Of a stretch of DNA of 64,000 nucleotides, positions 32,980 to 40,415 are shown in pieces; position 1 is the first letter of the stretch, and the number at the start of each line of letters is the position of its first letter. The position numbers were made by a program, and so were the translations under genes. The notes below the pieces were generated by a model. That model was given only the letters and a program-made list of their open reading frames with translations. It ran no database searches and was not told where the DNA came from. This stretch comes from Brooklawnia sp032229645 (GTDB taxonomy: Bacteria > Actinomycetota > Actinomycetes > Propionibacteriales > Propionibacteriaceae), in contig CAVRLB010000001.1 in NCBI GenBank assembly GCA_963722295.1, positions 930,001 through 994,000 of the forward strand. The letters are read 5' to 3'.

Positions 32980-33910
32980 CGCCTACCACGATAGTCAACA
33001 CGCCCGGCCGGCAGGAGATGCGCAGCGGCGCTGTGCCGAGATCTTCGCCGTCGGCCATCGGCACCAGCCCGTCCCCATCGACGATCACCTCCCGAGCACG
33101 CAGCTGGGTGATCGCCGGATGCCGGACGAAGCCACTGCGGAAAAGCAGCGGGAACAGTCGGATCAACGTCCAACGACTGACCGGCCCGATCAGCATCACA
33201 TCGAGTAGACCGTCGGTGACGTCTGCCGCCGGGCAGAGATGGACCCCACCGCCCGCATATCCGGCGTTGCCGACAGCGACCAACACGGCACGAGTGTCCA
33301 GCTGTTCGCCGTCGATCGTCAGTCGGTAGTTCAGCGGACGAAGCTCAGCCATCTCGGCCAGCAGCGCCCAGGCGTACGACCGGATCCTGGCATGATTCAC
33401 CCGGTGATTGACTTTCGCGTCATAGCCGGTCGACACGATGGAGCCCACATAGCGCTGCTGCTCACCGCCGGTGAGTTCACCGGTCACCAGCGACAGATCG
33501 ATGGTCTTGGTGCGCCCGGCGATGATCGCCTGAACGGCCTTGCCGAGCCTTCTCGGGATGCCGACGCCACGGGCGAAATCGTCACCGGTACCGATGGGAA
33601 TGATGCCCAACTGAACGTGACTGCCGGCACAGGCATTCAGGCCCAGGTTGGCCATCCCGTCGCCGCCCATCATCACCAGCAGATCGGGACGCCCGCCGTC
33701 TTCGGCGGGAGCCGAGTGCGCGACGGCCGCGCGCGCTTGCTTGCGAGCATCGTCATAGGATTCGGTGCGCACCACGCGGACATCAGAATCGGGCAGTCCG
33801 GCCTGCAAACGCGCGCGCACCCTCGGAAGCAAGCGATCCGCCAGCCCTCGCCCCGATCGGGGATTCACAACGATGGTTACGACGTGCTGCCGTCGCACAA
33901 CTGGCGTCAT
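32969..33910 (-). CDS. Diacylglycerol/sphingosine kinase-family lipid kinase
   Basis: This 313-aa enzyme has the DAGK catalytic domain with TIVVNPRSGRG at the N-terminus, the nucleotide-binding MMGGDGMANLGLNA loop and GIIPIGTGDDFARG. The C-terminal domain has the usual NAGYAGGG and DGLLDVMLIG blocks. It likely phosphorylates diacylglycerol or a related lipid at the membrane. The ATG at 33910 lies eight bases after TAGAGT (33924-33919), suggesting a leaderless mRNA. It overlaps helY, so the two are coupled. Confidence 0.9.
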   Translation of the reverse strand: MTPVVRRQHVVTIVVNPRSGRGLADRLLPRVRARLQAGLPDSDVRVVRTESYDDARKQARAAVAHSAPAEDGGRPDLLVMMGGDGMANLGLNACAGSHVQLGIIPIGTGDDFARGVGIPRRLGKAVQAIIAGRTKTIDLSLVTGELTGGEQQRYVGSIVSTGYDAKVNHRVNHARIRSYAWALLAEMAELRPLNYRLTIDGEQLDTRAVLVAVGNAGYAGGGVHLCPAADVTDGLLDVMLIGPVSRWTLIRLFPLLFRSGFVRHPAITQLRAREVIVDGDGLVPMADGEDLGTAPLRISCRPGVLTIVVGDDD

Positions 33911-34029
33911 GGCGCAGGACTCTACCGTGGCGGACAGGCGCCAGGACAGCCGACCAGACCACCGGGGCTCTGCACGGCGATGGCTGATCGTTGCGCTCAC
34001 AGTTGCCCGGAGCGGTAGATTTGGCGTCT

Positions 34030-35388
34030 GTGGATCTCCAGCTGAGCGCTGATGCCCTTGATGCGTCCAAGACAAGCGCACTGGCGCGAGGCAAGTTACT
34101 GGTCACCGACCTCGAAGTCCTGACCGTCACGCCGACCAGTGCCGTGATCAGCTGGGTCACTCACGCCGCCAGGCTCGGCATGGCCATTCCCAGACCGATC
34201 GCTGCGGGAACCGAGGTCGCCATCGGCCCGGTCGGCGGCCCGATGCAGCTGGTACATGAGGATCCGACACCGCGGGTCTACCACGTGGTCGAAGTCACCG
34301 GCTTGGAGCCGGGGCGCAGCTACCAATTCCGGGCGTCGTCCGACGGACAGCTGGCTGCGGCGGCGCTTCGTCCGACCCGCATGGTGGGTTGTTGCGAGCA
34401 CACCCGCCAATTCACCACCCTGACGCTGCCGCAGGGCCGGTATCTGACGACGGTTGCGGTGGTCAACGACATTCATATCGGCGAGCGCCGCCAGGGCATC
34501 GTACTGGGTGCGCTGCCGACATCGGTGACCCCTCCCCCGGATCAGGCGGATTATCCGCGGATGATGTGCGCTGGCGCACTCGGCGAACTGGGCACGCGGC
34601 ATGGTCGTCCGATGCTGATCGCCAACGGCGATATCACCTACGACAACTCCCCCGAACAGAACCTCATCGCCCGCGAACTGCTGGACGGCTACGGCACCGA
34701 AAACGTCGACTGGATCGCGACCCGTGGCAACCACGATCATCCTCGACGCGAGGACGACCCCTTCGGAGACTATTTCGTCGGCTACCAGCAGGCCCAGTCC
34801 GTCCACGAAGCCAGCGGGCTGCGGGTCCTGGCGATGGATTCGACCCGCGGGTCGGGCGGCGGCTGGATCACGCCGGGCCAATATGGGCAGATCATGGCGG
34901 AGTTGGAGTCCGATCCCGGACGCCCAACCCTGGCCGCGACTCACCATCCGGTGACCACCGACGCGGCTTGGTCGTCCGCCTCGGGGCCGCAGTTCATGCT
35001 TCGCGGACGCGACCGGCTGAAGCTGCAGCTGATCGAACGTCAAGCGCCCGGTGTCTTTCTGCATCTTGCTGGTCATACCCATCGGATGCGCCGTGACCGT
35101 GCCGATCTGGCCGATACCAATGCGCATTACCTGGAGAACGCGGCCTGCGCTGCCTACCCGGGTGGCTTCACCTTGGTGCATCTCTTCGAGGGCGGCTATC
35201 TGGTGAACTTCTGGCGGTTGAACGATCCGGCGGCGCTGCGCTGGATCTACCGTAGCCGCTGGCAGTCGCTGGGCATCGGCGCGCACCTGATGCTCGGGTC
35301 GACGGCCGATCGCAACCACCGGGTCGATGTCGATCTTTCTGGTCTCACACCTAGTGGACGACCGGTTCCGGCCGAACTCGTCTGCTGA
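34030..35388 (+). CDS. Metallophosphoesterase with N-terminal fibronectin III-like domain
   Basis: This protein of about 452 aa has a fibronectin III-like domain (about residues 25-120, ending TGLEPGRSYQFRAS, as in purple acid phosphatases) and a calcineurin-like phosphoesterase domain with NDIHIG, NGDITYD, TRGNHDHP, ATHHP and LAGHTHR metal motifs. No signal peptide was seen, so it is probably cytoplasmic. The GTG at 34030 is eight bases after a TAGATT -10 box (34016-34021), again leaderless in form. Substrate unknown. It is divergent from the lipid kinase gene. Confidence 0.88.
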   Translation: MDLQLSADALDASKTSALARGKLLVTDLEVLTVTPTSAVISWVTHAARLGMAIPRPIAAGTEVAIGPVGGPMQLVHEDPTPRVYHVVEVTGLEPGRSYQFRASSDGQLAAAALRPTRMVGCCEHTRQFTTLTLPQGRYLTTVAVVNDIHIGERRQGIVLGALPTSVTPPPDQADYPRMMCAGALGELGTRHGRPMLIANGDITYDNSPEQNLIARELLDGYGTENVDWIATRGNHDHPRREDDPFGDYFVGYQQAQSVHEASGLRVLAMDSTRGSGGGWITPGQYGQIMAELESDPGRPTLAATHHPVTTDAAWSSASGPQFMLRGRDRLKLQLIERQAPGVFLHLAGHTHRMRRDRADLADTNAHYLENAACAAYPGGFTLVHLFEGGYLVNFWRLNDPAALRWIYRSRWQSLGIGAHLMLGSTADRNHRVDVDLSGLTPSGRPVPAELVC

Positions 35389-35415
35389 ATAAGCGCCGTC
35401 CTATAACGTTGGCGC

Positions 35416-36552
35416 ATGGTTGACCCACAACTCGTCCGATTGCGCCTGCTCGCTCAGGGCCTGGTGAATCCTGCTGCCGAAAGCCCCCGCGACGTCGTTG
35501 CCGGCCTGGGCGCCATGCAGGGTCAAGACCTGCCAGGGGTCATCTCGTCCATCGCCTTGCGCCTCGGGTCGTCACCCGACCAGAGTCTGATTGAGCGTGT
35601 CATCTCCGGATTCAACGACGGCGCCGTTGTACGCGGCTACCCGATGCGCGGCACCGTCTTCGCCGTCGCGGCCGGCGATCTGGCTTGGATGACAGAGCTG
35701 TGCGCGTCCGGACCTTTGAAAGCCCAGACCAGACGCCGTTCTCTTCTCGGATTGGATCAGACTCAGGTTGACCTGGCCCGCGAGCTTCTAGAAGGCTCGG
35801 CGGCGGCCACCCCGCAAGGCATCAGCCGTGCCGATCTTTTCGCACTCTGGGACGAAGCCGGCATGAGTTCCGCAGGTGGCCGCGGATACCACGTGCTCTC
35901 TCATCTCATCGCGCATCGCGTTGCCTGCTACGGCCCCTGGAACGGCCAGGACAACAACGTCGTGCTCGCCGAGACGTGGCTACCGCCGGACTCGACGATC
36001 ACCGATCGCTTCGACGGCGACAACGTGGCAGCCACCGCCGCCATGCTGGTGCGCTACCTGACCGGCCACGGCCCGGCCACCCTGCGCGACTTCTCCTGGT
36101 GGACGAAGCTCTCCCTGGTCGCTGTCCGCAAGGCGTTCACACTCGTCGAGGACGATGTCGAGACTCATCGGTCGCTCGATGATCCGGCCGGGGAGGCACG
36201 CTACTTTCGTCCGGGACTCATGGACGAAGCAGCCCTTGTCGGCGCCGGCCTCGACGCAACCTATCTGCTCCCCGGCTTCGACGAAATCGTGCTCGGCTAC
36301 CCCGACCGTCTCGTCCTGCTGCCCGACGAGCACCACGGCCACCTGGTACCCGGCAACAACGGCATGTTCCAAAAGTGCATCATTCGCAAGGGCAGCATCA
36401 TCGGCACCTGGAAACGTGGTGGGCGCCCCGGTAAACGCACCTTCGAGATCAACGCTTTCATGCCATTGTCGAAGGCTGTGGCGCGGGAAGCCGAAGAGGT
36501 AAACCGGCGATTCCCGCACGCGACCAGGCGCGCCGAAACCACCGAAACCTAA
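35416..36552 (+). CDS. Winged-helix HTH_42 protein, AlkZ-like DNA glycosylase candidate
   Basis: This 378-aa protein belongs to the HTH_42 (winged helix DNA-binding) family that includes AlkZ and YcaQ/AlkX, glycosylases that release bulky alkylated bases and unhook crosslinks. The QxQ catalytic motif appears as MQGQDLP near residue 35, and the YPMRGTVFAV segment after residue 75 is typical. TATAAC (35402-35407) lies eight bases before the ATG, so the mRNA is probably leaderless. The 3' end overlaps the convergent rsmE stop by three to four bases. Confidence 0.82.
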   Translation: MVDPQLVRLRLLAQGLVNPAAESPRDVVAGLGAMQGQDLPGVISSIALRLGSSPDQSLIERVISGFNDGAVVRGYPMRGTVFAVAAGDLAWMTELCASGPLKAQTRRRSLLGLDQTQVDLARELLEGSAAATPQGISRADLFALWDEAGMSSAGGRGYHVLSHLIAHRVACYGPWNGQDNNVVLAETWLPPDSTITDRFDGDNVAATAAMLVRYLTGHGPATLRDFSWWTKLSLVAVRKAFTLVEDDVETHRSLDDPAGEARYFRPGLMDEAALVGAGLDATYLLPGFDEIVLGYPDRLVLLPDEHHGHLVPGNNGMFQKCIIRKGSIIGTWKRGGRPGKRTFEINAFMPLSKAVAREAEEVNRRFPHATRRAETTET

Positions 36553-37313
36553 GGACCCTGAATCCCCTGCTGAGCCGCCAAGACCTGTAACTGAGCCAGG
36601 CTCACTACGCCGGCACTGGACGTGCGCAGCACACCGTCGCCAAGACTCACCAGCTTGGCGCCGGCTTCCTCGAAAGCCTGCAACTCGTCCGGGCTGATGC
36701 CGCCCTCCGGACCGATGATCACCACGACCTCGCCGTCGGCGGGCAACTCCACTGCGGCCAGCGGCACGGTGGCCTCCTCGTGGGCCACCAGCGCCAGACT
36801 CGCGTCCAGAATGAGCGCAACGACATTGTCGGTCGACGCGTACTCCACCGCAGGCACCCTGAACCGGCGCGACTGCTTGGTAGCCGCGCGGGCCACCGCC
36901 TGCCATTTGGCGACGCCCTTGGCAGACTTGTCCGGGATACCGGGGCGGGCATCCCATCGGACGACGCAACGCGACGCCTGCCAAGCGACGACGCGATCGA
37001 CTCCGAGTTCGGTCAGCGATTCGACGGCGATCTCGGAACGGTCCCCTTTGGCGAGCGCCTGCACGGCCGTCCAGCGATGCCTGTGCTGCGGCGCAGCAAG
37101 TACCCCGTCCACCCGCACGACCACGCTCTGCTTGCTCGCTTCGATTACCTGTCCGCAGATAGCGCGCCCGGCACCATCGGCGACAAGCAGCATCTCGCCC
37201 ACCCGGGTCCGTTTGACCACCGCGGCGTGACGCCCCTCGTCGCCTGTGACCTCGATCAGATCTCCAGGAGCCGGATCCGCGCCGAGGTCGGCGAGATAGA
37301 GCGCATCGGTCAT
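36549..37313 (-). CDS. rsmE: 16S rRNA (uracil(1498)-N(3))-methyltransferase
   Basis: RsmE (254 aa) is a SPOUT methyltransferase acting on U1498 of 16S rRNA. The N-terminal PUA-like domain contains GDEGRHAAVVKRTRVGE; the knot region has IIGPEGGISPDELQAFE and SLGDGVLRTSSAGV. The start overlaps the dnaJ stop by one base, giving the common hrcA-dnaJ-rsmE operon. Confidence 0.96.
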   Translation of the reverse strand: MTDALYLADLGADPAPGDLIEVTGDEGRHAAVVKRTRVGEMLLVADGAGRAICGQVIEASKQSVVVRVDGVLAAPQHRHRWTAVQALAKGDRSEIAVESLTELGVDRVVAWQASRCVVRWDARPGIPDKSAKGVAKWQAVARAATKQSRRFRVPAVEYASTDNVVALILDASLALVAHEEATVPLAAVELPADGEVVVIIGPEGGISPDELQAFEEAGAKLVSLGDGVLRTSSAGVVSLAQLQVLAAQQGIQGP

Positions 37314-38524
37314 CAGCTGAAGGCGTCCTTTAGCCGGTTGAAGAAGCCCTTCTCCTCCGGCTTTGTGAGCACCTCCGGGCCGCCCTCGCCGCGCAACTGA
37401 GCCAGCTGAGCCAGCAACTCGCGCTGTTCTGCGTCCAACTTCGTTGGCGTCTGAACCAGCAGTGTTACGCCGAGATCGCCGCGCGGTGTCTCGCCGCGAC
37501 GGTTGGCCCGAAGACTCGGCACGCCGTGGTCCTTGATCACCAGCCGGGTGCCCGACTGGGTACCTGCCGGCACATCGAGGTGCACCCGGCGGCGCTCCTC
37601 GGGGCAGTCGGGCAGCTCGGATTCGAGGGTGTCGATGTCGACCTGGGTGCCCAACGCGGCCAGCGCCATCGGCAGCCTGACGACCATCTCCAGATTGTCG
37701 TGGTCGCGGCGGAAAACATCATGCGGCAGCACCTGGATCTCGACATAGAGGTCGCCGGCAGGCCCGGCTCCGGGGCCGACCTCGGCTTGGCCCTGCAAGT
37801 GGACGCGGTTGCCGGTGTCGACACCGCCGGGAATCTTCACGTTGATGGTGCGCTGCTGGGAGATCCGGCCGTGACCGGAGCATTCCGGGCAGGGCTCGGG
37901 AATGATGTTGCCGAACCCCTGACAGGCCGGGCAGGGCTGTGAGGTTCGGATCTCGCCCAGGATCGAGCGCTGCGAGACGATGACCTCGCCGCGTCCTTGG
38001 CACTGAGTACAGGTGACCGGTTCGCGGTTGTCCTTCGATCCCGAGCCGTTACATTCGTCGCAGATCAGATAGGTGTCGAAGGTGACCGGCTTGGTCACCC
38101 CGAAGACCGCCTCCGGCAGGTTCAGCCTGGTGCGGATCAGCTGGTCCTGGCCGCGCCGTACCCGCGACTTCGGCCCGCGACTCGTGGTGGCCTGACCGAA
38201 CATCGCTCCGAACAGGTCGCCGATGTCGAAGCCCTGTCCGCCGTATGAGCTGAAACCGGAGAAGCCACCCATGTTCGCGAACGGATCGCCACCGGCGGCA
38301 CCATGACCCATCGGGTCACCGCCGCGATCGAAGATCGCCCTCTTGTTGGGGTCGCTCAAGACCTCGTAGGCCTCGTTGACCTGCTTGAACTTCTCTTCCG
38401 CGTCCGGATCGGTGGCCACGTCGGGATGCACCTTCATGGCCATCTTGCGGTAAGCCTTCTTGATCTCGTCCGCGCCGGCGTTCCGGGACACGCCCAGCAC
38501 CTGGTAGTAGTCAGGGTTGCTCAT
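37313..38524 (-). CDS. dnaJ: Chaperone DnaJ
   Basis: DnaJ (403 aa) is a DnaK co-chaperone. The J domain (residues 4-70) has the HPD motif in KVHPDVATD, then a Gly/Phe-rich region, and four zinc-finger repeats CDECNGSG, CTQCQGRG, CPACQGFG and CPECSGHG before the C-terminal substrate domains. Linkage to hrcA and absence of dnaK/grpE suggest the second DnaJ of actinobacteria. It begins 13 bases after hrcA ends and is probably controlled with it by CIRCE. Confidence 0.97.
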   Translation of the reverse strand: MSNPDYYQVLGVSRNAGADEIKKAYRKMAMKVHPDVATDPDAEEKFKQVNEAYEVLSDPNKRAIFDRGGDPMGHGAAGGDPFANMGGFSGFSSYGGQGFDIGDLFGAMFGQATTSRGPKSRVRRGQDQLIRTRLNLPEAVFGVTKPVTFDTYLICDECNGSGSKDNREPVTCTQCQGRGEVIVSQRSILGEIRTSQPCPACQGFGNIIPEPCPECSGHGRISQQRTINVKIPGGVDTGNRVHLQGQAEVGPGAGPAGDLYVEIQVLPHDVFRRDHDNLEMVVRLPMALAALGTQVDIDTLESELPDCPEERRRVHLDVPAGTQSGTRLVIKDHGVPSLRANRRGETPRGDLGVTLLVQTPTKLDAEQRELLAQLAQLRGEGGPEVLTKPEEKGFFNRLKDAFS

Positions 38525-38537
38525 CAGTTGTTCTCGT

Positions 38538-39551
38538 TCATCCTTCTGCCAGGAATCTGCCGACATAGCGGGCAATGGCCCGCACGGCGGAGATCGTTGA
38601 GGGATAGTCCATAGACGTGGGGCCGACGACGCCCAGCGATGCCCAAACCTCGTCGGATCCGTATTCACTTGCCACCAGCGATGTCCCGTGCAGCGGAACA
38701 TACGGATTCTCCTGGCCGATGCGCACCGTCACCTCGCCAGGATGCTCGGCGACCGCATCGCCGAGCAAACGCAGCAGTACAACCTGCTCTTCCAGGGCAT
38801 CCAGCACCGGCATGATCGCCGTCTCGTACGACGCGCCGTAGCGCATCAGGTTCGGCATGCCCGCGACAACGATCTCGCTGGAGGGATCGTTGGCCAGCAT
38901 GCTGCGCAACGCTTCGATGATCATCGAGAGCCGAGTCTGGTCGAAGTCCGACGCTGCTGTCAGTTCGGCCAGCGCCGCATCGGCCTGCACGGGTTTGCGT
39001 CCCTCGACCGCCGCATTCAACTGATTGCGCCAACCGATCAGCTCGTCATCGGTGTATTCGGTCAATGCGACCGGATGCTGGTCTATGCGCGCGGTGGAGT
39101 CGATGAGGATGACCAGCACCCGGTCGGCACTCAGGCTGATGATCTCGACATGGCGGATGGTCGCCGAACTCGATACCGGATACTGCACGATGGCGACCTG
39201 GCGAGTCAGCTGAGCAAGCAGCCGCACGGTGCGGTGGACGATGTCGTCCACGTCAACAGCACCTGCCAGGAAACTCGAGATCGCCCGGCGTTCAACCAAC
39301 GACAGCGGTTTGACTGTGGCAAGCCGATCCACGAAGAGTCGATAGCCCTTGTCAGTGGGTACTCGTCCGGCGCTGGTGTGTGGCTGCGCGAGGTAGCCCT
39401 CCTCCTCCAGCACGGCCATGTCGTTGCGGATCGTCGCCGGCGAGACATCCAGGCTGTGGCGCTCCACCAGCATCTTCGAGCCCACCGGCTCGCGGGTGGC
39501 GACGTAGTCGGTGACGATGGCGCCGAGTACCTTCAACTTCCGGTCGTCCAT
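38538..39551 (-). CDS. hrcA: Heat-inducible transcription repressor HrcA
   Basis: HrcA (337 aa) represses heat-shock genes by binding CIRCE. The N-terminal winged helix contains REPVGSKMLVERHSLDVSPA and TIRNDMAVLEEEGYLAQPHTSAGR, followed by the GAF-like dimer domain. The ATG at 39551 is the family start. A CIRCE element lies 20 bases upstream, so the operon hrcA-dnaJ-rsmE is autoregulated. Confidence 0.97.
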   Translation of the reverse strand: MDDRKLKVLGAIVTDYVATREPVGSKMLVERHSLDVSPATIRNDMAVLEEEGYLAQPHTSAGRVPTDKGYRLFVDRLATVKPLSLVERRAISSFLAGAVDVDDIVHRTVRLLAQLTRQVAIVQYPVSSSATIRHVEIISLSADRVLVILIDSTARIDQHPVALTEYTDDELIGWRNQLNAAVEGRKPVQADAALAELTAASDFDQTRLSMIIEALRSMLANDPSSEIVVAGMPNLMRYGASYETAIMPVLDALEEQVVLLRLLGDAVAEHPGEVTVRIGQENPYVPLHGTSLVASEYGSDEVWASLGVVGPTSMDYPSTISAVRAIARYVGRFLAEG

Positions 39552-39570
39552 CGTTCTCCCTCCTGGCCGC

Positions 39571-39596
39571 TGGCACTCCGCAATTTCGAGTGCCAA
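39571..39596. promoter_or_regulatory. CIRCE operator
   Basis: TGGCACTC-N9-GAGTGCCA matches the CIRCE consensus (TTAGCACTC-N9-GAGTGCTAA) in arm sequence and spacing and sits directly upstream of hrcA. HrcA binding is expected. Confidence 0.95.
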
Positions 39597-39624
39597 TCCT
39601 ACCCCGCGGTCCGGCTGATGCCAG

Positions 39625-40410
39625 TCAGGCCGTTTCCGGCGGATTCCACCGTGCTGCCACAATGCCTGCCAACTCGGGATCGGTGGCCGAGCAAATGGCC
39701 CGGGCGTCCAGGCTCGCCGGACCGTAATCCTCACCGTTGGCCTGCACGATCGTGCCTCCGAGTTCTTGCAGCATCAGCAGACCGGGCAGATGGTCCCAAG
39801 GCTTCGGTTTGCCGTAGACGAAGAAATCGACCTCACCGCGCAGCAGCTGAGGGTAATCGAACCCGGCGCAGAAGTTGGATCCGGCCGCGATCGCGAAACC
39901 ATCGGACGAGTCGAACTGCCGCCAGATCCTCCTGGTTCCCCCGGCACGGGCCGGGTGGTGAGTCTCGCCCCTCATCAGGAGTTCACCATTGCAGGTGACG
40001 CCCGCGCCGCGTTCGGCCACGTAGGCGCGTCCGGCCTCGGGCTGCCAGATCCACGAACGGGTCACCTCATTGCGGCGGACCTCGGCGATCATCACCGCAT
40101 AGTCGGGCGATCCCTTGACGAAGTTCCCGGTGCCGTCCACCGGGTCGACCGTGAACGCGAGGTCGGCATCGCCGAGCCCCGCGAGGATCGCAGGATCGGT
40201 GAAACTCGCCTCCTCACCGACGACCAGGCAGCCGGGATTCCGGGCGAGCAACTCGGCGGTCAGCAGCTCCTCGGATTCCCGATCGGCCACCGTGACGAAG
40301 TCTCCGGGCGACTTCTCATCGACCTCGTTGCCTCCCAGCGCGCGAAATCTGGGCCTGATCACCCGATCGGCCACATCGATCATCAGCTGAAGAACCTCGT
40401 CGGTCTGCAT
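39625..40410 (-). CDS. Inositol monophosphatase-family phosphatase
   Basis: This 261-aa protein has the IMPase metal motifs: the GEEAS segment with paired Glu, DPVDGTGNFVKG and PWDHLPGLLML. Family members in actinobacteria include inositol-1-phosphatases and histidinol-phosphatases (HisN); the sequence does not settle which, although hisF is in the same window. An AATAGT -10-like box (40420-40415) lies just before the ATG at 40410; a GTG at 40416 is an alternative. It follows the GlgX-type gene almost directly. Confidence 0.85.
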   Translation of the reverse strand: MQTDEVLQLMIDVADRVIRPRFRALGGNEVDEKSPGDFVTVADRESEELLTAELLARNPGCLVVGEEASFTDPAILAGLGDADLAFTVDPVDGTGNFVKGSPDYAVMIAEVRRNEVTRSWIWQPEAGRAYVAERGAGVTCNGELLMRGETHHPARAGGTRRIWRQFDSSDGFAIAAGSNFCAGFDYPQLLRGEVDFFVYGKPKPWDHLPGLLMLQELGGTIVQANGEDYGPASLDARAICSATDPELAGIVAARWNPPETA

Positions 40411-40415
40411 GTTCA

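Noticed and set aside
30568..32994. An 808-codon open frame on the plus strand opposite helY
   Set aside because: Shadow of the helicase gene; composition and lack of motifs match antisense reading of high-GC DNA.
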